From NCBI GenBank assembly GCA_016214145.1, contig JACRPA010000003.1, forward strand, positions 248,001 through 312,000: a stretch of DNA of 64,000 nucleotides, given 5' to 3'. This document shows positions 8,310 through 16,416 of the stretch, piece by piece. Within the stretch, counting starts at the first letter, position 1. Every line of letters begins with the position of its first letter. A program made the translations under genes and the position numbers. Below the pieces are notes generated by a model, which was not told the origin of the DNA, searched no databases, and worked only from the letters and a program-made list of their open reading frames with translations. This DNA comes from Rhodocyclales bacterium. Lineage in GTDB: Bacteria; Pseudomonadota; Gammaproteobacteria; Burkholderiales; Rhodocyclaceae.

Positions 8310-9617
8310 ATGGACCAACGCGCATTGATTCTCGGCTTTTCCATGCTGGCTTTCGGTTCCGCCATGGCGGCCGATCCGGCCTCCATCGACTGGGGCAAGA
8401 TTCCGGCGACCAAGCTGACCCTGTTCTATCCGGGCCAGTCTTCCTACGAATGGCTGCGCAGCGAGGGGCACAAGGGTGCTTCGAGCGAAACGGCGCGAGG
8501 CGATTCCTGCGTTTCCTGCCACGACGACGCCAAGGAAGAGCAGCGCCAGGGGGCCAAGATCCTGCGGGGGAACCACCCGCTCGAGCCGACGACCATCGCC
8601 GGCAAGAAGAACGGCCATGTCGACCTGAGCGTACAGGCGGCATTCGATGCCAAGAATGCCTACCTGCGCTACCAGTGGAAAACGCAGAACCCCTTCCCCG
8701 GCAACGAGCACCAGTACCTGCGCTTCGATGGCAAGGAATGGAAGGTCTACGGCTTCCCGAAGCTCGACAAGGTGGTGCAGGAAGGCAAGCAGCCCGGCAT
8801 CTACGAAGACCGCATGTCGATCATCATCGACGACGGCAAGGTGCCGGGCTTCGCCAAGCAGGGCTGCTGGCTGACCTGCCATGACGGCCAGCGCGACATG
8901 CCGAAGCAGTTCACCAAGGAAGAAGTGGCGGCCAATGCCCTGCTCACGGCGATCAAGAAGAACGACGTGCGCAAGTACCTGCCCGACACGCGCACCAATC
9001 CGTCGGACTGGAAGACCGGCAAGTCGGTCGAGGACATCGCCAAGCTCAAGGAAGCCGGCGCCTTCGTCGAGCTGATCCAGTGGCGCGCCCATCGCAGCCA
9101 CGCGGTCGGCATGGCCGACGACGGCTACGTGCTCGAATGGCGCCTCGCCGATGCCGGCAAGGACATGTTCAGCGGCAACGCCGACAGCAAGACCCATCAG
9201 CCCAAGTTCATGTGGGACGAGAAGAAGGTCGGCTACAAGTCGATCACCGCCGACCAGTTGCGCAAGGGCGACCACTTCCTGATCCGCGAACAGAACGCCG
9301 TGCCCTTCGACCCGAACGCGGGCTGGAAGGAAGGCGACATGATTCCGGATTACGTGACCAGCCGCGAGGATGCCAAGGGCTCGGCCGCCGACAACAACGC
9401 CATCGCCAACTGGAAGGACGGCATGTGGACGGTGGTGGTGGTTCGTCCGCTCGGACTGGCCAACAGCGACGACAAGGCGCTCAAGGCGGGCGGGGTCTAC
9501 AACGTCGGCTTCGCCGTCCATGACGACAACATCACCACGCGCGGCCACTTCGTGTCCTACGTCAAGACCCTGGGGCTCGGCGCCAAGGCCGACATCCAGG
9601 CCGTCAAGCTGCCCTGA
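8310..9617 (+). CDS. Periplasmic ethylbenzene-dehydrogenase-related heme protein with a cytochrome c motif
   Basis: 435 aa from the ATG at 8310, with AAGGGG 8 bases upstream. A GTG at 8301 is in frame but overlaps that ribosome site. The signal peptide is MDQRALILGFSMLAFGSAMA. A c-heme site CVSCH lies at 67-71, and an unusual CX3CH (CWLTCH, 186-191) follows. The rest resembles the heme-binding domain family of ethylbenzene dehydrogenase gamma and DMSO-reductase-like subunits (WRAHRSHAVGMADDGYVLEWRL, NVGFAVHDDNITTRGHFVSY). No molybdenum catalytic subunit is nearby, so it is probably an electron carrier and not part of a hydroxylase. It is the first gene behind the sigma-54 promoter. Substrate unknown. 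Confidence 0.85.
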   Translation: MDQRALILGFSMLAFGSAMAADPASIDWGKIPATKLTLFYPGQSSYEWLRSEGHKGASSETARGDSCVSCHDDAKEEQRQGAKILRGNHPLEPTTIAGKKNGHVDLSVQAAFDAKNAYLRYQWKTQNPFPGNEHQYLRFDGKEWKVYGFPKLDKVVQEGKQPGIYEDRMSIIIDDGKVPGFAKQGCWLTCHDGQRDMPKQFTKEEVAANALLTAIKKNDVRKYLPDTRTNPSDWKTGKSVEDIAKLKEAGAFVELIQWRAHRSHAVGMADDGYVLEWRLADAGKDMFSGNADSKTHQPKFMWDEKKVGYKSITADQLRKGDHFLIREQNAVPFDPNAGWKEGDMIPDYVTSREDAKGSAADNNAIANWKDGMWTVVVVRPLGLANSDDKALKAGGVYNVGFAVHDDNITTRGHFVSYVKTLGLGAKADIQAVKLP

Positions 9618-9627
9618 TGCGGCCCGC

Positions 9628-9651
9628 CCCGGCCGTCCGCGGACGGCCGGG
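9628..9651 (+). terminator. Intercistronic hairpin after the heme-protein gene
   Basis: Perfect 11-bp stem CCCGGCCGTCC / GGACGGCCGGG with a two-base GC spacer (an effective loop after opening the top pair), followed only by TTTCC. The short T-run makes full termination doubtful; partial attenuation or mRNA protection between the first and second cytochrome genes is more likely. Confidence 0.55.
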
Positions 9652-9710
9652 TTTCCAACCCCCGACGGCAGCGCCGTCGTTTTCATGAAACGAGAAATGG
9701 AGAACCTGAA

Positions 9711-10061
9711 ATGTCGCATCCAGCCAAGCATCGCCCCCTGATCGCGCTCGTCGCCCTCTTCGGCCTGTGCCTGTCCGTCCCGGCCTTCGCCCAGTTCGAT
9801 GCCGAAGCGGCGGAAAACACGTTCAAGGATAACGACTGCCACAAGTGCCATCACGCCACCAAGGCGAAGAAGGGACCGGCCCTGAAGAAGATCGCCGCCA
9901 AGTACAAGGAGAAGAAGCTCGACGAGAAGGAAGCCATCAAGCACATGACCGCCGGGCAGAAAGTGAAGCTGGACGACGGCAAGGAAGAGGATCACAAGAT
10001 CATCGACACCAAGGACGTCAAGGTGCAGACGAACGTCGCCAGGTGGATGCTCTCCCACTGA
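9711..10061 (+). CDS. Small periplasmic monoheme cytochrome c
   Basis: 116 aa. Signal peptide about 1-27 (LVALFGLCLSVPAFA then QFDAE). One heme site, CHKCH at 43-47, is followed by a Lys-rich segment typical of class I cytochromes of the c-551/552 kind (KKGPALKKIAAKY). The sixth ligand may be Met in IKHMTAG or RWMLSH. It lies between the heme-binding protein and the multiheme membrane cytochrome in the same direction, so it probably shuttles electrons between them. It is a poor match to any named cytochrome I recognise. Confidence 0.87.
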   Translation: MSHPAKHRPLIALVALFGLCLSVPAFAQFDAEAAENTFKDNDCHKCHHATKAKKGPALKKIAAKYKEKKLDEKEAIKHMTAGQKVKLDDGKEEDHKIIDTKDVKVQTNVARWMLSH

Positions 10062-10100
10062 ATCTTATTGGTGATTACAAATTCCGGTGACTATGGAGCC

Positions 10101-10171
10101 GTCATTCCGGGGCCGCGCAGCGGAACCCGGAATCCATGCAGCTTCTGGATTCCCGCTTGCGCGGGAATGAC
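10101..10171. repeat. Intergenic palindrome GTCATTCC...GGAATGAC
   Basis: The ends GTCATTCC and GGAATGAC are inverted, with internal inverse segments (GGAATCC / GGATTCC and CGCGCAG / TTGCGCG). This resembles the GTCATTCCCGCG-type repeats common in Betaproteobacteria. It lies 60 bases upstream of the multiheme cytochrome gene and would form a stem in the leader RNA. Confidence 0.75.
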
Positions 10172-10229
10172 GAGTCTGGTGCCGGAACATTCCATGCGGT
10201 TTCCAAATTCTCGATAGGAGCGCCGGACC

Positions 10230-12206
10230 ATGAAAAGGGGATTTTTCCTGTCGCTGATCCTGGCCGGCGCAGCCGGCCTGGCTTTTCTGGCGCCGGCGTC
10301 CGCGCTGGCCGCCGCCGACAAGCTCGACAACGCCGGCTGCCTCGCCTGCCACGACAGCGGCAAGAAGAAAATCGAGGTGCCGGGCAAGGACGACGAAAAA
10401 CGCGTCCTTGCCCACATCAACGCCGGCAAGTTCGGCAAGGGCATCCACGGCGACATGCAGTGCGTGGCGTGCCACAAGGACATCACAGACAACCAGGCCA
10501 ATCACGTCAAGGCCAAGGACATCAAGCCCGCCAACTGCGTCACCTGCCACGAAGCGCTGTGGGAAACCGCCAGGAAGGAAAAGCTCACCGAGGAGAAGGA
10601 GCGCCTGGGGCAGGTCGTCCGCAACGTCGAGGCCTACAAGAATTCCTTCCATGCCAAGCCTGACAAGGACGATCCCTCGCGCCCGATGGCCACCTGCGAG
10701 GACTGCCACAGTTCCCACGAATTCAACGTGCCGCCCAAGGGCACGGCCCGGCGCACCGTCTGGCACAAGGGCATCCCGGACACCTGCGGCGCCAAATGCC
10801 ATGAGGATCAGCTGGAGGCCTATTCCGCCTCCGCCCATGGCGAGGAAGTGCTGGAAAAGGGCAACGTCAAGGGCGCGGTGTGCACCGACTGCCATACTTC
10901 CCACAACATCGCCGCCACCGGCTCGGAAGCCTTCAAGCTCGCCAACGTCGAGGCCTGCGGAAGTTGTCACAAAGAGGGCCTGAGGAGCTACGCCGACACC
11001 TATCACGGCCAGGTGAACCGCCTCGGCTACGCCTACGCGGCCAAGTGCGCCGACTGCCACGAGAGCCACAAGATCCTGCCCGCCGACCACCCGAAGTCCT
11101 CGATCCACCCGAAGAACCGGCTGAAGACCTGCTCGAAGTGCCACAGCGACAAGAAACCCGGCATGCGCAACGCCACGCCGGGCTTCGTCTCCTTCGGCCC
11201 GCATGCCAACACGCACGACTTCGAGAAGTATCCGCAGATGTGGATCGCCTCGAAGTTCATGGTCGGGCTGCTGATATTCGTCTTCGCCTTCTTCTGGGCG
11301 CATTCCGGCCTCTGGTATTACCGCGAGTGGCAGGATCGCAAGCATGGCAAGCGCGTGCAGCACGTCAAGCTCGACGGCCTCGGCTTCGACACGAGCAAGC
11401 ATTTCCGGCGCTTCCACTGGGGCTGGCGCATCGGTCATCTGGCCTTTGCCATCATCACCATGACCCTGGTGCTGACCGGCACCACCGCGCTGTTCGCCCA
11501 AAGCGCCTGGGCGCCCGGCGTGGCGGCCCTGCTCGGCGGCCCGAAGATGCTCGGCCTCATTCACCGCGTCGCCGCCGCCCTGTTCATCGGCATCTTCCTC
11601 ATCCACTTCGTCTACGTGATGCAGAAGCTGCTGCGCGACAGGAGCTTCCGCTGGTTCGGGCCGGATTCGCTGATTCCGAACTGGAAGGACTTCTACGACT
11701 GCTGGGGCATGTTCAAGTGGTTCGTCGGCAAGGGGCCGCGGCCGCAGTTCGAGCGCTGGGCCTACTATGAAAAGTTCGACTACTGGGCGGTGTTCTGGGG
11801 CGTGAACATCATCGGCTGGAGCGGACTGATGCTGGCCTTCCCGCACGTCACCGCAACGTACCTGCCGGGCTGGGTGTTCAACGTCGGCACGCTGATCCAT
11901 GGCGAAGAGGCCTTCCTCGCGGCGGTGTTCCTCTTCACGGTGCATTTCTTCAACAACCACTTCCGTCCCGACAAGCTGCCGCCGCCGGACGTGGTGATGT
12001 TCACCGGCACCCAGTCGCTCGACGAGTTCCGCCACGACCATCCGGCGCACTTCCAGCGCATGCTGGAATCGGGCGAGTTGCAGAAGCATCTGGTCGACCA
12101 GCCGTCACGCCCCTTCCATGTCGGCTCGGTGATCCTCGGCCTGACGCTGATCGGCATCGGCCTGATCCTGCTGGCGCTGGTGGCAGTCGGCTTCTTCGGC
12201 GGCTAG
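10230..12206 (+). CDS. Membrane cytochrome: nine c-heme sites fused to a b-type cytochrome domain
   Basis: 658 aa. ATG at 10230 with ATAGGAGC upstream. The signal peptide ends near residue 28. The periplasmic part (30-310) carries eight CxxCH sites (37, 78, 103, 156, 218, 243, 273, 301) and one CX3CH (CGAKCH, 186-191). About six membrane helices follow (roughly 341-360, 400-422, 437-462, 515-538, 555-573, 631-655). Histidines inside helices (403, 445, 459, 557, 572) are candidate b-heme ligands, as in formate-dehydrogenase-gamma or cytochrome b561-type proteins. It should link the quinone pool to the periplasm. No named complex fits; the electron partner is probably one of the two small cytochromes upstream. 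Confidence 0.88.
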   Translation: MKRGFFLSLILAGAAGLAFLAPASALAAADKLDNAGCLACHDSGKKKIEVPGKDDEKRVLAHINAGKFGKGIHGDMQCVACHKDITDNQANHVKAKDIKPANCVTCHEALWETARKEKLTEEKERLGQVVRNVEAYKNSFHAKPDKDDPSRPMATCEDCHSSHEFNVPPKGTARRTVWHKGIPDTCGAKCHEDQLEAYSASAHGEEVLEKGNVKGAVCTDCHTSHNIAATGSEAFKLANVEACGSCHKEGLRSYADTYHGQVNRLGYAYAAKCADCHESHKILPADHPKSSIHPKNRLKTCSKCHSDKKPGMRNATPGFVSFGPHANTHDFEKYPQMWIASKFMVGLLIFVFAFFWAHSGLWYYREWQDRKHGKRVQHVKLDGLGFDTSKHFRRFHWGWRIGHLAFAIITMTLVLTGTTALFAQSAWAPGVAALLGGPKMLGLIHRVAAALFIGIFLIHFVYVMQKLLRDRSFRWFGPDSLIPNWKDFYDCWGMFKWFVGKGPRPQFERWAYYEKFDYWAVFWGVNIIGWSGLMLAFPHVTATYLPGWVFNVGTLIHGEEAFLAAVFLFTVHFFNNHFRPDKLPPPDVVMFTGTQSLDEFRHDHPAHFQRMLESGELQKHLVDQPSRPFHVGSVILGLTLIGIGLILLALVAVGFFGG

Positions 12207-12232
12207 CCGGCCGGTTTTCGACGCCACCAGGG

Positions 12233-12262
12233 AAAAAGGCCAACCTCGCGGTTGGCCTTTTT
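12233..12262 (+). terminator. Rho-independent terminator after the cytochrome cluster
   Basis: 13-bp stem AAAAAGGCCAACC / GGTTGGCCTTTTT with loop TCGC. The A-run before and T-run after would let it work on both strands. Its stem and the following CAT match the tRNA-Ala terminator at 4912-4941. Confidence 0.92.
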
Positions 12263-12304
12263 CATTTATCCGCAAGAATCGGGTGGCCGGATGCGTGGAA
12301 TTCG

Positions 12305-13198
12305 ATGAGAATCGCCCCACACGTTCAACTTGCAGAGGCAGCGATGGGGGAAACGGGACTCGCGCCGGAGCGGCAGGCGGCCTACGCCACGATTGCCCGG
12401 GCCATTGCCTTCATCCGCGCCAACGCAAGACGTCAGCCTTCCCTGGCGGATGTGGCGCGGCATGTCGGACTCAGCGATTACCATTTCCAGCGCCTGTTTT
12501 CCGAGTGGGCCGGGATTTCGCCCAAGCGTTTTCTGCAGTACCTCACCAAGGAGCACGCCCGCCGTCTGCTGGCCGAATCCCGCGATGTGCTGAATGTCGC
12601 GCTCGAATCCGGGCTCTCGGGCGCCGGCCGCCTGCACGACCTGATGGTGGCCTGCGAGGCCATGACGCCGGGAGAGATGCGCGCGCAGGGGGCGGGCCTG
12701 TCGATTCGCCACGGCTTTGCGGAAACCCCGCTTGGCACGCTGCTCGCGGGCGAAACCGAACGCGGCATTTGCCATCTGCACTTTGTCGAAGCGGCGAGCG
12801 AACAGGGCGCCGAGGACCGACTGCGGCAGGATTGGCCGCGGGCCGCATTTCAGCGCGATGACGATGCCGCCGGGCGCCTGGCGGGGCGGATGTTCGCCGG
12901 CGCTGCGCCCGGCAGGCCGCTGCGCCTTCTGCTGCGCGGCACGAACTTCCAGATCAAGGTGTGGGAGGCGCTGCTGCGCATCCCGGCCGGCCGGGTGCTC
13001 TCCTACGGTTCGCTGGCGCAGCTGGCCGGCGCGCCGCGCGCGCCGAGAGCGGTGGGCAGCGCGCTGGCGATGAACGGCATCGCCGTGCTGATTCCCTGCC
13101 ATCGCGTGATTCGCGGGAACGGCGAGAGCGGCGAATACCGCTGGGGCGCGTCGCGCAAGGCGGCGCTCCTGGCCTGGGAGCAGGCGAACAGGCCCTAG
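12305..13198 (+). CDS. Ada-like AraC regulator / methylated-DNA-protein cysteine methyltransferase
   Basis: 297 aa. The N-terminal AraC-type helix-turn-helix (SLADVARHVGLSDYHFQRLF) is followed by an O6-alkylguanine-DNA alkyltransferase domain whose acceptor Cys sits in IPCHRVIR. It removes alkyl groups from O6-guanine. The Cys-rich zinc domain of Ada that senses methyl phosphotriesters is absent, so the regulatory switch of E. coli Ada cannot work in the same way. The ATG at 12305 is used; an ATG at 12344 preceded by AGAGGCA is equally possible. It converges on mlaF with only one base between stops. Confidence 0.9.
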   Translation: MRIAPHVQLAEAAMGETGLAPERQAAYATIARAIAFIRANARRQPSLADVARHVGLSDYHFQRLFSEWAGISPKRFLQYLTKEHARRLLAESRDVLNVALESGLSGAGRLHDLMVACEAMTPGEMRAQGAGLSIRHGFAETPLGTLLAGETERGICHLHFVEAASEQGAEDRLRQDWPRAAFQRDDDAAGRLAGRMFAGAAPGRPLRLLLRGTNFQIKVWEALLRIPAGRVLSYGSLAQLAGAPRAPRAVGSALAMNGIAVLIPCHRVIRGNGESGEYRWGASRKAALLAWEQANRP

Positions 13199-13199
13199 C

Positions 13200-14006
13200 T
13201 CAGGCGATGCCGAGTTCGCCCTCGAACGGCCGGCCCGGCATGTGGAAGGCCACCGGGCCGTCGGCCTGTCCGTCCACGAACTGGCGCACGAAGGGATCGG
13301 TCGAGGCGCGCACCTCGTCGGGCGTGCCCTGGGCGACGACCCTGCCGTCGGCGATGAAGTAGACGTAGTCGACCACCTTGAGCGACTCGGCGACGTCGTA
13401 GGTGACGACGATGGAGGTGACGCCGAGGGCGTCGTTCAACTTGCGGATCAGGTTGCCGATCTGGTTGAGCGAGATGGGGTCGAGGCCGGAGAATGGCTCG
13501 TCGTACATGATCAGCATCGGATCGAGCGCGATGGCGCGCGCCAGCGCCACGCGGCGCGACATGCCGCCGGAGAGTTCGCTCGGCATGAGCGGGTAGGCGC
13601 CGCGCAGGCCGACCGAATGCAGCTTCATCAGCACCATGTCGTGGATCAGCTCGTCGGGCAGGTTGGTGCGCTCGCGCATGGGGAAGGCGATGTTCTCGAA
13701 GGTCGAGATGTCGGTGAACAGCCCGCCCTGCTGGAACATCATGCCCATCTTGCGGCGCATCTCGTAGAGATCGTCGGTGCCCAGTTCGTGGATGACCTTG
13801 CCCTCCACCTTGACGTGGCCGGCCGCCGGCCGCAGCTGCCCGCCGATCAGCCTGAGCAGGGTGGTCTTGCCGCAGCCGCTGGCGCCGAGGATGGCCACAA
13901 CCTTGCCGCGCGGCACGTCGAGGTCGAGGCCCTTCAGCACCTCAAGGCTGTTGTAGGAAAACTTGAGATTCGAAATCTCGATCAGGGCGTCCTGCTTGGC
14001 TTGCAT
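13200..14006 (-). CDS. MlaF/Ttg2A-like ABC transporter ATP-binding protein
   Basis: 268 aa cytoplasmic ATPase. Walker A GASGCGKTT, a Q-loop in MMFQQGGLFTDIS, signature LSGGMSRR and Walker B MLIMYDEP are all present. The overall style (FENIAFPMRE, DGPVAFHMP tail) is that of the phospholipid-trafficking MlaF family. The switch position usually held by His reads Tyr (SIVVTYDVAES). No mlaE, mlaD, mlaC or mlaB lies beside it, so partners must be elsewhere or different. It follows a TesA-like esterase by 14 bases in the same direction, which hints at a shared lipid role. Confidence 0.88.
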   Translation of the reverse strand: MQAKQDALIEISNLKFSYNSLEVLKGLDLDVPRGKVVAILGASGCGKTTLLRLIGGQLRPAAGHVKVEGKVIHELGTDDLYEMRRKMGMMFQQGGLFTDISTFENIAFPMRERTNLPDELIHDMVLMKLHSVGLRGAYPLMPSELSGGMSRRVALARAIALDPMLIMYDEPFSGLDPISLNQIGNLIRKLNDALGVTSIVVTYDVAESLKVVDYVYFIADGRVVAQGTPDEVRASTDPFVRQFVDGQADGPVAFHMPGRPFEGELGIA

Positions 14007-14020
14007 GGCGGCTTCCGTAT

Positions 14021-14644
14021 TCAGTTTGAGCGAACGTACCCCAGCTTGCGCAGGGCGTCAAACGCCTTGCCGGCGAGCGCCTGGTGTCCCTCGGCATTCG
14101 GGTGCAGCTGGTCGAGCTTGAGTTCTGGATCGGAGAGCACATCCGACACCGCTTCGTCGATCAGCGGGACCTTGCGATCCCTGGCGATCTCGGCGTAGAA
14201 GGGCGGCGGGGAGAGGTTCTGGAAGACGACGCCCGCCACGCTCGGTCGCGGCGTGGCCAGCAGGACGGGCTGGGCGTTGCGGCCGCGCACCAGTTCGAGG
14301 ATGCGCGCCAGGTTGCCGCGGGTCTGTTCCTCCGGCAGCCTGCGCAGCATGTCGTTGCCGCCCAGCGTCACCAGCACCAGCTTCGGCGCGTGTTCATCCA
14401 TCAGCGCCGGCAGGCGAGCCAGCGCGTCGGCCGACTTGTCGCCGCTGACGCCGCCATTGACGATCCGCCAGCCGGTCTTCTCGGCGAGCCGGGCCGGCCA
14501 GGCCTGTTCCGGCGACAGGCCATAGCCGGCGGTGAGGCTGTCGCCGAGCGCCAGTACAACGGTGCCGGCGGGCAGCGGCTCGACCTTCTTTGCCGAACAG
14601 GCAACGAGCAGCGCAAGGAAAAGGGCGAGCGACGCGGCGCGCAT
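14021..14644 (-). CDS. TesA-like SGNH esterase / lysophospholipase L1, probable lipoprotein
   Basis: 207 aa. SGNH hydrolase blocks are visible: ALGDSLTAGYG with the catalytic Ser, NGGVSGDKS, VTLGGNDMLR, and DQLHPNAEGH with the catalytic Asp/His. The N-terminus LALFLALLVACSAKK looks like a lipoprotein signal with Cys16, so it may be membrane-anchored in the periplasm, whereas E. coli TesA is a soluble periplasmic enzyme. Likely activity is thioesterase or lysophospholipase. It begins the minus-strand pair with the MlaF-like ATPase. Confidence 0.9.
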   Translation of the reverse strand: MRAASLALFLALLVACSAKKVEPLPAGTVVLALGDSLTAGYGLSPEQAWPARLAEKTGWRIVNGGVSGDKSADALARLPALMDEHAPKLVLVTLGGNDMLRRLPEEQTRGNLARILELVRGRNAQPVLLATPRPSVAGVVFQNLSPPPFYAEIARDRKVPLIDEAVSDVLSDPELKLDQLHPNAEGHQALAGKAFDALRKLGYVRSN

Positions 14645-14656
14645 GGCCTCGGCGCT

Positions 14657-16282
14657 TCAGGTACCTGTGTAGGGATGTCTGAGCGGCACGCTGCGCCGCA
14701 GCGGCGCCCGCGACCGGTTTTGCTCCAGCCGGTCGAGCTTGCCCTCGATAATCTCCATGGTCAGGCGGCCGACGTATTCGCCGCCCGTGTCGTCGAGCTT
14801 GGAGGACCGCTCCAGCGCCTCGAGGTAGGACCGGCCGATCAGCCGGCCCAGCGGCTGCGGGTTGTAGAGCAGCTTCTTGATGGTGAAGGGGTTGAGCGTC
14901 AGCGGGTTGTAGCCGCGCTTCAGGTAGCCGGCCTCGATCAGCTTGCTCTCGATCGGCGTGTTGGGCTGCACGCCGATGAAGAAGATGAAGGGCAGCACGT
15001 TGTCGCGGCCGAACAGGGCGTAGAGCTCGCGGATGCGCGCGGCGGTCGCGCGCAGCGTGTCGGGCGTCTCGCCCGGGGCGTTGAGCGGCATGTAGAGCTT
15101 GACCTTCTGGCCGGCCCAGCCGCCCTCGCTATGGGCGGCAGCCTCCTTGAACAGGTGGAAGGCCGCCATCTGCTGCTCGAGGTCATAGCCCAGCGTCAGG
15201 CTGTCGATGATGTCCTGGGTGCCGGTGAACGAGAGGTCGATGCTGGCCAGGCCGGAGCGCAGCATCTTCCCGGCGATCTCGGGCGTCAGGAAGTTGAGCC
15301 GCAAGTAGCCGGTCCAGCGCACGTCGGTCCGCCGCGCCAGCATTTCGTCGAGGATGGCCTCGACGTGCTTGATGCTGCGCCGGGTCGAGCAGAACTGGGC
15401 GTCGGTGAACCAGATGCTCTTGACGCCATAGACGTGGTTCAGGGTCGCGATTTCCTTCGCCACCTCGACCGGGTCGCGGAAGCGCTGGCGGCCGCCCTCG
15501 ATCTTGTTGTAGAGGCAGAAATGGCACTGGAAGGGGCAGCCGCGCTTGGTGTGCACGCCGATGGCGCCGTCGAGGTATTCGCGGAAGCCGGGGAAGACGG
15601 ACTCGATGTAGGGAAAGTCAGCCGCGGTGAGACGGCGCAGGTCGAAGCTTTCCTCGGCCGGATGGTGGCTGACCCGCCCGGCGGCATCCTTGTAGTAGTG
15701 ATGGCCGGCCGGCCGCTCGAAGCCGTCGACGATGGAGAGCATCGCTTCCTCGCCCTCGCCGACCACCACCACGGTGTCAGGCGGACATTTTTCGGCGATG
15801 TACTTGCCGAAGATGGACACCGCCGTGCCGCCCACCACGAGGCGCGCGCCGGGCGCCAGGCGCCGCGCCAGGCGCAGCCAGGCGAAGTTGCGCAGCCGGG
15901 CCGTCGCATAGTCCCAGATGATGCCGACCGCCTCCCAGGCGGCCTTCAGGCGCTTCCAGGGGCTGGGCGAATGGTCGAAGCTCATCACGACATCGAGCGC
16001 ATCGTTCTCGGGATGCGGCCCGAAGGTCTGCATGTTGCGCCAGGAGAAGGCGACGACGTCGGGCTTCGCGGCCTGCAGACGCTCGCTCAAAACGGCACGC
16101 CGTCGCGCGGCCGGAACCAGCGCCAGGTCGAGAATTTCCTGGCGGAGATGCGGGCGCTCCTTGTGTATGAAATCGGCGAGATAGACCACCCCGCCGGGCC
16201 AGATCTTCCATACCGGCAGACGCACATAGAGAACCGATAGAGCGGCTTTTGACACAGCACAATTCCCGGAGCGACGATGCAT
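14657..16282 (-). CDS. B12-binding-domain radical SAM protein
   Basis: 541 aa. The N-terminal half resembles a cobalamin-binding domain (KPDVVAFSWRNMQTFGPH, LVVGGTAVSIFG, VVVGEGEEAML). The radical SAM core has the 4Fe-4S motif CPFQCHFC, followed by IWFTDAQF and YLRLNFLTPE segments. Such proteins perform methylations or rearrangements of unreactive carbons; no substrate can be read from the sequence. A GTG nine codons in (MSKAALSVLYVRL) is an alternative start. TesA follows 12 bases downstream, so an operon is possible. Confidence 0.85.
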   Translation of the reverse strand: MHRRSGNCAVSKAALSVLYVRLPVWKIWPGGVVYLADFIHKERPHLRQEILDLALVPAARRRAVLSERLQAAKPDVVAFSWRNMQTFGPHPENDALDVVMSFDHSPSPWKRLKAAWEAVGIIWDYATARLRNFAWLRLARRLAPGARLVVGGTAVSIFGKYIAEKCPPDTVVVVGEGEEAMLSIVDGFERPAGHHYYKDAAGRVSHHPAEESFDLRRLTAADFPYIESVFPGFREYLDGAIGVHTKRGCPFQCHFCLYNKIEGGRQRFRDPVEVAKEIATLNHVYGVKSIWFTDAQFCSTRRSIKHVEAILDEMLARRTDVRWTGYLRLNFLTPEIAGKMLRSGLASIDLSFTGTQDIIDSLTLGYDLEQQMAAFHLFKEAAAHSEGGWAGQKVKLYMPLNAPGETPDTLRATAARIRELYALFGRDNVLPFIFFIGVQPNTPIESKLIEAGYLKRGYNPLTLNPFTIKKLLYNPQPLGRLIGRSYLEALERSSKLDDTGGEYVGRLTMEIIEGKLDRLEQNRSRAPLRRSVPLRHPYTGT

Positions 16283-16416
16283 TTATCGTAAATACATTAG
16301 AAATTGCTGATATTGCGGGAGATCAAACACGCATCAGAAAACCGGCACTCCGGCCCGCTGGGCCGCGCCATTCCCGGATCCAGCGCGGGCCTTTCCCGGC
16401 GTATTGCGCAGACTGA

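Noticed and set aside
8310-9617. Gamma subunit of a true ethylbenzene or related hydroxylase
   Set aside because: No molybdopterin alpha or Fe-S beta subunit lies nearby, and the protein has an extra c-type heme motif that enzyme gamma subunits lack.
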